A stretch of 16,266 nucleotides of DNA from Brachionus plicatilis (lineage: Eukaryota; Rotifera; Eurotatoria; Ploima; Brachionidae), in the NCBI GenBank assembly GCA_010279815.1, contig QEOQ01000303.1, forward strand, positions 1,864,001-1,880,266, read 5' to 3'. Position 1 is the first letter of the stretch. Every line of letters begins with the position of its first letter. A model generated the notes under the pieces. The model was not told the DNA's origin. It did not search any database and saw nothing but the letters and a program-made list of their open reading frames with translations. The translations under genes were made by a program, and so were the position numbers. Shown in pieces: positions 1 to 10,138 of this stretch.

Positions 1-2057
1 CGTTGGGTTTGGAGGTTTGGTTAAACGAAAACCTGAAAACCTGAATTAATCACAGCTTAATCTTATTGAATTTAGATCAAAATTTTATTGAAAAAATATG
101 ATTCTTGAAAAAGATTTTTTTTATGATTGTTAAAAAAAGCTTGTAACCAATTTCTTATTTTTTAAATTACTGCCAATATTTTTTTTAATTTAATATTTAA
201 AAAAACAATTTTTGTTGATGTTTTAAAATTTAAAGATATTTTCATATACTGAATAACTTTAAATAAGTTCAAAATTAGCTATGTAAATACAATATGGCAC
301 GTCAACTGTCAAATTCTGCTCAACTCTGCAAATTAAGTAGAAATTAAATTTTAAATTTTATAATATTATATATATTATATTTTATAATAATGCAATTAGC
401 AGAAATTTTGCACATCATTAGCAGACATTGACAGCTGGTGCAACTATCTACTTTGTACCATGTTCCATTTACAGAACGGATTTTGAACTTAAAGAAAAGT
501 ATTAAAAATTATTATTCAATTTTTTTATGATTTTGTTCAGTTCTTTTGTACTAGATTTTTCAAAATTTAGAAAATGAAATTAAAATCTGAAACAATTAGT
601 CTTCGCATTGTATAATTGCTCCATTAAGAAAAAAATTTAGAAAAAATTTTCAAAAAGTTTGAGTGGATATTTAGATAATTCAAAGGATGTATCCCCTAAA
701 AGAGTCTGCAAAAATTAAACTAAAGTTTTAGAGTTAGAATTAAATTTTTTGGCAATTTTAATATTTCATTCCTAATTATTGTTACAAATTTCACATGCGT
801 ATTTTTCAGAAAAATGCAGAAATCGGGTTTTTCTGTCCCGATAGGTGTTAAACATCTGATCCAATTTTTGGGTCTAAAAAAAATTTTTATTAAGTTTTTA
901 AATTTTTAATCTTTTTTATTTAAAATTAAAAATATTGTTTTTACACTTAAACAGAAATTTTAGACAGCTAAAGTAATCAAAAAGTATAAGTAATTCAAAC
1001 AAGTATAAGGAAGTAGTACTGAGACATTGTCCCCTGAAAGTGCCTTCTAGATATTTTTCATTCCTTAACCAAACCAACAAAGCCTGGAATTTTGTATGGC
1101 CGCTAATTTAAATTCTAGTTGATTATTACAATTTTTAACTTTGTTGTGTCAACTGAAGATAAAATTACCAATGACCTTTGTAAAAATATCATTCGTAAAA
1201 TCTTCATAATTGAGATGTAAGTACTAAACAATATTTATAAAATAATTTTATGTCTAAAATGGTCATGACATGATATAAAAAAGTAAAAAAATTAAACTTT
1301 AGTCATGTTTTTATTTAATAAAATCGTACATTGACCTATTGACTCATGACCTTGTTTATTTGTAGAAATATACACATTTGCATATTTTTACTTGATAAAC
1401 TTTTTTTTGAATGAATGTTCACATGTCAACTTTTTTGATGATTTAGATTAAAATGATGAATAATTCTTAGTTAATTTTGAAGATTAAAAGTTAAGAATTT
1501 AAAATTTAATTACGGAAAAAATTATGAAAATAAGACTTTTTGAATATTTTTATCTTAAGCTAAAAGTAATTTTTCGAATTTAATTATTGTCTTATTTTAT
1601 TATAATTTATTTTATATTATATTTACTTATAAATACCAAATTTTAAGCTTAGTAAAGGGAGTTGATAATCCTTTAGTTTTCAAAATATTTTACAAAAATT
1701 ATAACTTAAATTTGAATTAAAGAGTAAAAAATTTTCTCATTTAAAAAAATAGTAGAGACTACTTTTGTGTATTTAAGTTGAAGTACAAAAAATGAAATCA
1801 AATTAATTTTAATTTACATTTAGATATAAATCAAGTGAATGTGTTATCTTGAATTTTCATTATTTAAGATAATTTTTCACCAAATCATTTAGATTTATAA
1901 TTTTGTGGACCTGATTTTTTAAATTTGATTTTTGACTGAAAATTTGACGATTAAAATTTTGAGTAGAGCGTTAAATTTTTATAAAAAGAACAGATCAAAT
2001 TTTTACTTTTATATTATTTAATTTATAATAGTTGAATAGAAATATAATATTCAATTG
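1..2057. other. AT-rich non-coding flank upstream of FUT8
   Basis: No reading frame here looks like a conserved protein. The stretch is dominated by A/T runs. It contains the foldback repeat near 290-465. It also has an 11-base inverted match, GGTTTGGTTAA at 14-24 against its complement at 1065-1075, which could be chance or the termini of an old element cut by the window edge. The FUT8 promoter should lie in the last few hundred bases, but I see no convincing TATA/initiator pair there. Confidence 0.5.
290..465. repeat. Imperfect foldback (MITE-like) repeat
   Basis: The left arm (about 293-345) and right arm (about 392-446) are imperfect reverse complements. The left arm reads CAACTGTCAAATTCTGCT and the complement of the right arm reads CAGCTGTCAATGTCTGCT, each followed by a similar GCAAA / AGAAATT block. 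The centre (about 350-392) is an almost perfect A/T palindrome built on TATAATATTATATATATTA. This is the shape of a small non-autonomous foldback element or long hairpin. I found no second copy in the window and no clear target-site duplication. Confidence 0.5.
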
Positions 2058-2075
2058 ATGTTTATGGTTAAATGA
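2058..2075 (+). promoter_or_regulatory. Five-codon upstream ORF overlapping the FUT8 start
   Basis: ATG at 2058 opens a frame encoding MFMVK. It stops at TGA 2073-2075, so its stop overlaps the FUT8 start as ATGA (2072-2075). If the transcript begins upstream of 2058, ribosomes would meet this uORF first and FUT8 would need leaky scanning or reinitiation. The transcription start is not visible, so the role is inference. Confidence 0.35.
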
Positions 2076-4056
2076 AGCAAATTCTTATCAAATTTTCGAT
2101 TTTTTTCGTTTTTATTTGGTTCTTTGGCCTATGGTTTATTCTATCGAATAAAAATTTTATTCAGCCCAAACAAGAAATACTACATAAAGTCCAAAATGAA
2201 GTTCAAATTTTACAACAAAGAATTAAGGAAGCTGAAAAACAACTTTCTAATCTAGAAATTAAAAATTTAGAGAATCAAATCATTATTAAAAGTTTAAGGT
2301 AAAAATTCTATTTTTTTATTTTAAAATTAAATTTTTTTAAATTAAAAGCAATTTTTTTTATTTAGAAATCATGCGAGCAATAGTGAAAATTTGGTCAGTT
2401 ATAATCAAAGTAATTAAAATTTCAAACTTTTAGAAAACCTCCAAGTTTAATTAAAACTTAAGATCCCAGCGAAAATTTCGAAAGTTTAAGACGCAAAATT
2501 TACGATGACATCAAGGACCTTTCTTACTTTGTCAATAATCAACTCCTCAAACTAAAAAGAGATTCGTCATTGGAGCCAAAAATTTCCTTTATCGAAAATA
2601 ATTTCCATGACAGAATAAAGTAAATAAACAAATTCTATTCAAAAATTTTTTTTTTATTTTTTCATTTTTTAGTCTTTTGCTTGTAGAAATGTACAATTTG
2701 TCGACTAGTGATAGCTTAGGAGATTGGCGAAAGCTCGAAGCCGATTCCTTGGCGCTTAAAATTCAGAGAGAGTTTTACGAACTACAAAATCCAAGTGATT
2801 GTGACAAGCAAAAAAAACTTGTTTGTGATTTAAATAAATCATGTGGCTTCGGATGTCAAATGCACCATGTGATGTACTGTTTTATTACATCCTACTTCTT
2901 GAATCGTACTCTTTTACTCGACTCGAGTGGATGGCGCTACAACCCTAATGGCTACGAAGCATATTTTAAACCATTGAGCGAAAAATGTACCAAAATAAGT
3001 AATTACGGTGTTGGATGGGATGGTAAGAGCTAAAATTTTGCTGAAAAAAATCACTAAATTTTTTTAAATGAAGGCAATAGATTCGAAACAGCTGATGTAA
3101 TACATGTGCCAATTATAGACGAGATAACAACAAAACCTGAATTTTTTCCATTAACTATTCCAAAAAAATACCAGACCTCTTTAAGTCGCTTTCATGGCGA
3201 CCCGTTTGTGTGGTGGGCAGGCCAAATTTTGGCCTTCCTGATGCGGTTCAATGGTAAATTTTCCAAGACTGTTGAAGAAAAAATAAAAAGTTCAGGATTC
3301 CGGACACCTTGTGTTGGGTATGTGAGACTATAATCTGGAATTTTTTTGCCAAATTAATTGTTTTGTCGCAGAGTCCATGTGAGAAGAACTGATAAAGTTG
3401 GCACTGAAGCTTCATATCATGCACTTAGCGAATACATGAAGCATGTTAAAGAATTTTTTGATTTTTATGACTTAAAAACGTCAACTAAAAATATGAGAAC
3501 AGTCTACTTGGCTACCGATGATTTGTCTGTTTTAAAAGAAGCCAGAGAAAAGTAATATTTGTTGGAATTTAATTTTATTTAAAATTTAATTTTTGTAATT
3601 CAAATTTGATTTAGTTATCGTGATTATAGGTTTATTAGTGATGAGATAAATGCAGAAACTGCATCGTTAAATAAAAGATACTCGCCAGAATCCGCGCAGG
3701 GTGTAATTCTTGATATACATTTTTTGTCTCAATGTGATTTCTTGGTATGCACTCTGTCATCTCAAGTTTGTCGCATGGCTTACGAAATTCAGCAGACACG
3801 CTTCCCAGATGGATCGTGGCGCTTCAAATCATTAGACGATGTGTACTATTTTGGTGGTCAATTGAGACACAATGTGATTGCAGTTCAGGAACATATACCA
3901 AAGCCTGGTCTTGGAGAAATAGAATTAAAAATAGGCGATCTAATTGGCATTGCCGGTAACCACTGGGATGGTTTTTCAAAAGGAAAAAATTTAAGAACTC
4001 ATGAAGAAGGACTCTTTCCTTCGTACAAAGTAAAAAATACCATAGATTCATTTTGA
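2072..4056 (+). CDS. FUT8: Alpha-(1,6)-fucosyltransferase (FUT8), seven exons
   Basis: This Golgi type II membrane enzyme moves fucose from GDP-fucose to the innermost GlcNAc of N-glycans (core fucosylation). Exons by frame and conservation: 2072-2298, 2366-2409, 2463-2619, 2673-3022, 3074-3317, 3372-3551, 3615-4056, giving 547 aa (human about 575). In order: a short cytosolic start; a membrane anchor near residues 4-25; a Glu/Lys/Gln coiled-coil stem to about 75; the cysteine-rich start of the catalytic core (CGFGCQMHHVMYC from residue 200); the GDP-fucose-binding HVRRTDKVG at 343-351, whose adjacent arginines are essential in the family; YLATDD at 386-391; DIHFLSQ and SSQVCRMAYE; and a C-terminal SH3 domain (IGIAGNHWDG near 511). 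The first ATG after the uORF is used. Exon 2 (44 bases) and its acceptor CTTAAG are the weakest joins. An upstream stop at 2459-2461 forces an intron there. Confidence 0.93.
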
Positions 4057-4358
4057 AAATTAAAAATAATTAATTTTAATATATTTTGTATTTTAATTTG
4101 TATATTTTATTCACATAAATATATATTTTTAAAAAAAATTAAAAAAAATTCTTAAAAAAATTATTCTAAAATATGTTTCACATCTTCATTTCAATTTAAA
4201 GATTTATAAGATTTAATGCTTGGTGAAATTAATGTTACACGCCCATTAAATCTACCATGAATTTTCATTAGTTTTGCAATTGTTTTCTAAAATCAACAGT
4301 ACCTTGATGTAGTTTGGATTTGGAAAATTATATTTTTTAATTTTCAGTATTGGGAGAA
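4057..4358. other. FUT8-MCCC2 spacer
   Basis: This 302-base A/T-rich spacer lies between two genes on the same strand. It holds the FUT8 3' end (no perfect AATAAA close to the stop; CATAAA-like variants near 4113) and the MCCC2 5' flank. At 4341-4347 lies TTTTCAG, 11 bases before the MCCC2 ATG. It looks like a splice acceptor and is stronger than almost every acceptor used inside the genes. No other gene is seen. Confidence 0.5.
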
Positions 4359-6396
4359 ATGAAAATTCTAACCAAACCAACTGCTTTTCCACGATTATTC
4401 TTGAAGTCGTGGACGAGTTCTTGGCGATATAATAGCTCTTTTGTTGGCCCACAGCTCAAAACACTTTGCGAACCAGAATCTCAGTCATTCAAAGTCAATA
4501 AAAAAAAACAAAATTCATTAAGTTTTCTTAATTAATATTGGACTGAAATTTTAGGAAAACTATGGTCAAATGAAAAGACTTGTTGATCAATTAAATGCCA
4601 CTACTAGCTATGTTATTTCAGGCGGAAAAAGCAGTGAAAAAGCGCGGCAAAGACATCTCAGCAAGGGAAAGCTTCTTGCCAGAGACCGAATTAAATATTT
4701 GCTTGATTCTAAGTAAAAAAATAAAATTTTATTAAAATAAACTAAATTATTAAAAAAAATAAAAAAAGTTCGCCATTTCTTGAACTATCTCAACTAGCTG
4801 CTATGAACATGTACGGTCAAGACGAAATTTGCTCAGCTGGTATCATCACTGGAATTGGCACAATACAAGGGTAGAATAAAAATTTATATAAATATTTTCT
4901 AAACTAAAAAAAAAAAGACAAGAATGTATGATAGTTGCCAATGATGCCACAGTCAAAGGTGGCACTTATTATCCGATGACGGTCAAAAAGCACTTAAGAG
5001 CTCAAGAAATCGCCATGGAAAATAAACTGCCGTGCATTTACTTAGGTAAATAGAACCATGTCCATTTTTAATTAGCTTTATTTTAAAAAGTCGACAGTGG
5101 TGGTGCTAATTTGCCCAATCAAGCTGAAGTCTTTCCAGACAAAGACCATTTTGGAAGAATTTTTTTCAATCAAGCAAACATGTCAGCTCTAGGAATTCCA
5201 CAAGTTTTTTTTTTTTCAAATTAAAAAACATTTTTCTTTTTTTAATTTATATAATATGATATTTTTTTTGTTAGATATCTGCAGTGATGGGTAGTTGTAC
5301 AGCTGGTGGAGCTTATGTGCCAGCCATGTCTGATGAAAATGTAATTGTAAGACGCCAAGGAACTATATTTTTAGGCGGACCTCCATTGGTCAAGGCAGCA
5401 ACTGGTGAGACCGTATCGGCCGAAGATTTGGGTGGCGCAGATCTACACTGCAAAATATCTGGTGTTACGGATCATTATGCTTTGGATGATGAGCATGCTT
5501 TGGATATTCTGAGACGAATAGTCAGCAATCTCAACATGGTAAAAAATCCAAAAATTAAAAGAATTCCAATTGAAGAGCCTATTTATCCTGCCGAAGAATT
5601 GTACGGAATTGTGAGTGAAAATTTAATGAAAACATTCGATGTTAGAGAAGTAATAGCTCGTATTGCTGATGGCAGTCGATTTGATGAGTTCAAGGCAAAT
5701 TATGGTGAGACTATTGTCACAGGCTATGCCAGGTTGTTTGGCTATCCGATCGGAATTTTGGCAAATAATGGAGTGCTTTTTGCCGAAGCTGCTTTAAAAG
5801 CTGCTCATTTTATTGAGCTTTGCGCTAAGCGAAATATTCCTTTGGTATTCTTGCAGAATATTACTGGTTTTATGGTTGGTCGTGATGTGGAAGCAGCTGG
5901 AATTGCTAAACATGGTGCCAAGATGGTCACTGCAGTCGCTTCAGCCCAAGTGCCCAAATTCACTGTGGTTATTGGCGGCAGCTACGGTGCTGGTAATTAT
6001 GGCATGTGCGGAAGAGCTTATAGTCCGCGATTTATGTACATGTGGCCGAATTCGAGGATATCGGTGATGGGCGGTGAACAAGCCGCTTCGGTCTTGGCAA
6101 CAGTGGCCAAAGAACAAAGAGAACGAGAAGGAAAAAATGTAACTATCAAAATAATGTGAAAAAAAAATTTTAAACTAATTTTTTATTTTTAGTTTACTCA
6201 CGAAGAAGAGCAAAAAATAAAAAGACCAATTATTGAAAAATTTGAAAAAGAAGGAAGTCCGTATTATTCGACGGCACGTCTCTGGGATGATGGAATAATT
6301 GACCCGGCTCAAACAAGAAATGTTTTAGGCTTGAGCTTAAGTGCAGCTTTAAACGCTCCAATCAAAGATACCAATTTTGGTGTATTTAGAATGTGA
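4359..6396 (+). CDS. MCCC2: Methylcrotonoyl-CoA carboxylase beta subunit (MCCC2), seven exons
   Basis: This is the mitochondrial carboxyltransferase subunit of the leucine-degradation enzyme. It accepts carboxyl from carboxybiotin on the alpha subunit (not in this window) and gives 3-methylglutaconyl-CoA. Exons: 4359-4493, 4555-4712, 4769-4870, 4918-5045, 5091-5203, 5275-6138, 6193-6396, giving 567 aa (human 563). Residues 1-45 are basic and Ser/Thr-rich, as expected for a mitochondrial presequence. Family blocks then run in order: [61 protein letters not shown] (from residue 217), [67 protein letters not shown] (from 446, the acyl-CoA/oxyanion region) and WDDGIIDP near the end. Both crotonase-fold halves are complete. 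Three consecutive acceptors are AAAAAG with no pyrimidine tract, and the exon 1 donor is a weak GTCAAT. A strong acceptor-like TTTTCAG lies just before the start. Confidence 0.95.
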
Positions 6397-6431
6397 AACC
6401 CTTAAATGATTAATTTAGGATTTTTTTATTA

Positions 6432-6437
6432 AATAAA
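6432..6437 (+). terminator. MCCC2 polyadenylation signal
   Basis: A perfect AATAAA begins 36 bases after the MCCC2 stop codon. In such A/T-rich DNA the hexamer is common by chance, so its position is the main support. Confidence 0.45.
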
Positions 6438-6879
6438 AATAATATTTGTCCACAAATCCAAAGAAAAAAATTTCACTAATTTAGAAAAATATCTAGTAAA
6501 GGGTCCTGAAGCTATTTTTTTAAATTAAAATTTTTTTATTTTAATTGTGGCTATCAGTTTTAGCTAAGCTTTACCTCAACAAAACTGACTCCTCACAGAA
6601 ATTTTTTAATTAATTTTATTTGGAGAACATCCAAAATATTGATAATATAAAATGAATTGTTAGAATCATTCATGTAAAATTTTGGACGGGGATCAAATAA
6701 TTCACTGCAAAATTAATAATTTTAATTTGAATTACTGTAATGACTTTTCCTATTTGATTTTTTTATCATTAAAATTTTTTAAAATTAATTCTGTAATCTT
6801 TTTCCGGCTTGGCTATTAAAACTTAAATTTGAAAAATTAAATTTTGCTCTACATTTTTAGGATAAAAATGCCTTTATTA

Positions 6880-6911
6880 TACAGTCGTGTCCAAACTTTT
6901 TCGGAGTCAAG
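6880..6911 (+). mobile_element. Tc1/mariner-type terminal fragment
   Basis: TA followed by CAGTCGTGTCCAAACTTTTT resembles the outer end of Tc1/mariner transposons, which begin CAGT next to a TA target and often read CAGTCGTGNCCAAAA. No matching inverted end or transposase frame is found nearby, so this looks like a solo terminus or the edge of a heavily eroded copy. The family link is from remembered consensus, not a search. Confidence 0.45.
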
Positions 6912-7296
6912 AATCTCGGTTTGGAAAAAAAAAGTTGAATTTTACAACGATAAAAAATATTTTATTGAATAGTGAAAAAATTACAAAATTAGTTAAATTT
7001 TTAAAAATATATAACATAACAAACATAAAATCTTTATTTATATAAAATTTAAGGATGAAAATCGAAAATTGTTACTTGATTAGCTTAAATATTTTAGGAT
7101 GGACTCTTGATTTAAATTATTTGCTTTTAAATCTGAAATTTGATCATTAAGGCAATTAAACGCATTTAAAACAGATTCATTATTTTTTGAAAATTCAATA
7201 TATTGCTTAACAATTTTTTAATTCATCTAAAACACTTTTATGTGACAATTAATATCTTCTATATGTAAGAAACAAATTTAAAGAAGTTTAATTGTT

Positions 7297-7677
7297 CATG
7301 TAGACTGTGTTTTTGATGCACCAGAAATTCCATATATTGAAGTTTAATCATTGTGATTTGTTAAACTGGAGGTGGTTGGTTGGGTGGTTTCCCTGATAAA
7401 CTGAAATTGGACTATGACATAAAGTCACTTTAGTAAGTGATGATGATGAATTTGCAAATCCCAATGATTTAACTTCAATATATGGCATTTATGGTGCATA
7501 GTCAAATAACTCATAGTCAAACGATTCCATTTCCATTGTCTCAATTCTCATCCTAGACAGCCAAAAGGTCAATCAACAACACAAGAAGAAACAAGCTAAG
7601 TAAGCTTAGAAAATGCAGGAATTGTTAAAAGACGAAGTCGTTCTAAAAGTTCAAAAAGTAAAAAGACAAAAACATAA
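7297..7677 (+). pseudogene. Broken coding-like remnant, unknown family
   Basis: Several short frames in series read like one acidic-to-basic, low-complexity protein with frame changes and stops. The pieces are: DCVFDAPEIPYIEV (ending at TAA 7345); a Gly/Trp piece ending FPDKLKLDYDIKS (7365-7430); VSDDDEFANPNDLTS (from 7433); an Asn/Ser/Asp piece with in-frame TAGs at 7499 and 7514; a basic tail HKKKQAK (to 7600); and SLENAGIVKRRSRSKSS to TAA at 7675. Base composition is less A/T-extreme than the flanks. I do not recognise the family. It could be an old gene, a retrocopy or a transposon piece, or a chance run. An intron could also explain some of the breaks. Confidence 0.3.
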
Positions 7678-7986
7678 AGTGATTAACTCTAGTTTTATAA
7701 ATTTAAATAGTTATTTCGAATCGATTTTTAATTTTTTTAAAATATTTACCGTATTTTTCAAGTCAATTTTAAATTTTTCTAAGAAATAATGCCACGTCAA
7801 AAATCAAGCTTTAGTTTTTTTTTAATCGAATAATAAAAATATTCATTTCTAATTTTTTTTTGTTTAATTTGTGATCCTGCACCTGCAAATGTATAATTCT
7901 TATTATACTTTTTAATAAATATTTTTTATTTTTTTGACAGAAACTCTATTGTTAATGCTGCACTAAATTAAAAAACTTTACCTTAA

Positions 7987-8119
7987 ACGAGATCCAAGAC
8001 TCGAAACACAACTTTGACGCATGCGGTGTAAGTTAAGAATGTTTTAACATGGGCAAGATGGTATTTATTGCCTGGGCCAAAGTTGTGTTTCGGGTTCTGA
8101 GGCTGCAATATCGAACGAG
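7987..8119. repeat. GC-richer foldback, possible structured RNA gene
   Basis: CGAAACACAACTTTG (8002-8016) is a perfect reverse complement of 8078-8092. The stem extends outward to pair 7995-8016 with 8078-8099, 22 positions with one mismatch and two G-T wobbles, and inward in patches. Inside are two further hairpins: GTTAA 8032-8036 with 8044-8048, and GGCAA 8052-8056 with 8068-8072. The result is a three-branched fold. Local GC is clearly higher than the flanks. ACGAG occurs just outside both arms (7987-7991 and 8115-8119), possibly a target duplication. Candidates are a long-loop microRNA precursor, another small RNA, or a foldback transposon. It matches no RNA family I know, and either strand could be transcribed. 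Confidence 0.45.
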
Positions 8120-8738
8120 GGAAAACGGGAGATTAAAATAAATTCTAAGAATGTCGATTAAAGAGTTTTCTTAAATCAAGAAAATATATATTTTCAAAAT
8201 TAAACATTTAATACAAAAATTCTTAAATAGTCAAAAATTAATATACAAAAAGAATTTAACTTTTGTTTAAATTAAAGAATACCAACAATTTTTGGACAAA
8301 GTAAATATTAGGGAAGAAAAAAAAAACAATATACTTCCTTTCGAAGCTTTATTCCATCTTAAATTATTTTCAGAATAGTTCAAAAGTCACAAGTCCTAAG
8401 TCAAGTCCAAGTCCTGAATTGAAATTTTTAATTTTTTTTACAGCCCGTACTTTGACTTTAAATCAAGGCTTGTTAGAAGTTTTTTTTCAAGATTGTTCAT
8501 TATTTCGAAAATTTTGTAGCTTTTTCCAACTCTGATGAATCAAAAGGTTGAAACATTCGTCCAGCAAAAAGAAAAAGGAGTTAATTAAGCCAAATTCCAA
8601 ATGAAAAATCTAACAAAAAAAAATAAGTAAAATTGCAGTAAATGACTGTGAATCTTAAAAATAAAAGTTTGAAGACAAATTTCAAATATCCCAAAATAAT
8701 ATTACTTTATCTTAATATTATATTAAAAAAATAAACAT

Positions 8739-8744
8739 TTTATT
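8739..8744 (-). terminator. ACADS polyadenylation signal
   Basis: TTTATT on the plus strand reads AATAAA on the minus strand, 69 bases beyond the ACADS stop codon. The hexamer is frequent by chance here, so this is a positional call. Confidence 0.35.
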
Positions 8745-8812
8745 TAAAAATTTTTAATTAAATATTTTTGTTATTTTGCTTTTAATTTACAAAATGGATA
8801 AAAAGCCGATTT

Positions 8813-10138
8813 TTAATTATATTCTTTTAAAACATTTGCAGCAATCACAATTCGCTGTATTTCAGAAGTTCCTTCGTATATTTCAGTGATTCTAGCATCT
8901 CGGTAGTGTCTTTCAGCCGGCATATCGGACACAAAGCCCATGCCACCGAGTATTTGAATCGCTTGATGAGCTATGTAAGTAGCTGCTTCGGACGCAGCTA
9001 ATTTGGCCATGGCTGCTTCCTTTAAAAAAACTAAAACTAAAATATTTATAAAGAAAAAAAACTACCTTTGTAAAAGGCATTTTGTTGTCTTTAAGTACTG
9101 CAGCTTTGAATGTCAGCAGCCTGGCAGATTCCAATCTTGTCTCCATATCAGCTATTTTCATCTTAATTTAAAAAATTTCAATTAAAAAAAAAAAAAAAAT
9201 TTATTAAATACTTGAATGGCTTGCAAGTTGGCGATTGCTTTCCCAAAGGCAACTCTCTTTTTGGCATAATCGACTGCACAGTCCAATGCAGCCTGGCCGA
9301 TACCCAATGCTTGAGAAGAAATGCCAATTCGACCTGCGTCTAAAGTTGTCATAGCAATTTTAAAGCCTTCACCAGGTTTTCCCAGCAAATTTTCCTTTGG
9401 TATTTTGCACTCGTCAAAAATAAGATTACATGTCGATGAGGCCTTAATTCCCAGTTTGTCTTCTTTTTTTCCCAAACTAAGACCTTGATGAGGTTTGGGA
9501 ACAATAAACGCACTAATTCCTTTGTGTTTAAGAGCCTTATTAGTGGTGGCAAAAACAACTGTTGCTTCCGATTCGTATCCATTGGTGATCCAGGATTTTG
9601 TTCCATTTAGGACCCAATGATCTCCTTTATCGACGGCTGTGGTCGACGCCGCACCGGCGTCAGAGCCATTTCCGGGCTCGGAAAGCGCAAAACAACCAAT
9701 TTTATCTCCTTTAGTAAAAGGCCTTAAATGTTGTTCCAGTTGTTTTTCATTTCCAAATTTAAAAATAGGTCCCAGATAGAGTGAATTATTAGCTGACATT
9801 ATAACACCGGTGCTAGCACATCCTCGACTAATTTCTTCCATCGCAATTGCATAAGAAAGATAATCCAAACCAGCGCCGTCATACTTTTCGGGTATATCCA
9901 CGGCCATTAGACCTAATTCTCCCATTTTTTTCACAATTTCAGCTGGATACTCACTAGTTTTGTCAATTTTTGCAGCCAAAGGAAGCAATTCTTTGTCTAC
10001 AAACTCTTTGCAAGTGTTTTTTAACATTAGATGGGTATCGCTAAAGTTTATTGAATGCATTTGAGATATGGGACGACAGATGCTATTTGCAGTAACAAGC
10101 GGTGCCAAAAGATGGCTCTTTTGAACAGCTCGAAGCAT
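8813..10138 (-). CDS. ACADS: Short-chain acyl-CoA dehydrogenase (ACADS), three exons
   Basis: This mitochondrial matrix flavoenzyme oxidises butyryl-CoA to crotonyl-CoA in beta-oxidation and passes electrons to ETF. Minus-strand exons: 10138-9212, 9161-9066, 9019-8813, giving 409 aa (human 412). ATG at 10138 starts [11 protein letters not shown], a basic presequence-like start; the frame is open further upstream but has no ATG. Motifs in order: [15 protein letters not shown] (from 97); the FAD/substrate loop [13 protein letters not shown] (150-162) with WITN (183-186); [45 protein letters not shown]; and [13 protein letters not shown], whose Glu in YEG (residue 390) is the family's catalytic base. 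The short-chain enzyme is favoured over other ACADs by near-identity in [16 protein letters not shown] and NNSLYLGPI. Both introns (50 and 46 bases) end in AAG. The gene looks intact. Confidence 0.95.

Larger units (their letters stand above)
6397..8812. other. 2.4 kb gap between convergent MCCC2 and ACADS
   Basis: This A/T-rich stretch has no intact gene. It holds the two facing polyadenylation signals, a lone Tc1/mariner-like terminus (6880-6911), a broken coding-like stretch (7297-7677) and a GC-richer foldback (7987-8119). An ATG-started frame at 7613-7789 (58 codons) is probably chance. At 8386-8416 there are three close copies of AAGTCC-type hexamers of no clear meaning. Confidence 0.5.

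Noticed and set aside
2410..2433. A 24-base intron in FUT8 ending at TTTTAG
   Set aside because: It would be far shorter than any other intron here, and the resulting frame hits a stop within a few codons. The 53-base intron ending at 2462 restores the conserved frame.
4057..4358. FUT8-MCCC2 as a classical operon
   Set aside because: The same strand and a 302-base gap are compatible, but without spliced-leader evidence this stays a hypothesis. The genes share no pathway.
4252..4452. Minus-strand frame opposite MCCC2 exon 1
   Set aside because: It is a shadow of the presequence exon and spacer, with no recognisable protein features.
7613..7789. ATG-started 58-codon frame, Lys/Val then Phe/Asn-rich
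   Set aside because: It overlaps the broken remnant in another frame. Its second half is typical A/T-driven Phe/Asn/Lys/Ile, and it has no promoter or homologue-like motif.
8051..8073. Possible miR-31-like seed (GGCAAGATG)
   Set aside because: Only the seed-length match fits. The bases after it differ, and the segment pairs with itself as a short loop hairpin instead of forming the miR-31 precursor arm.
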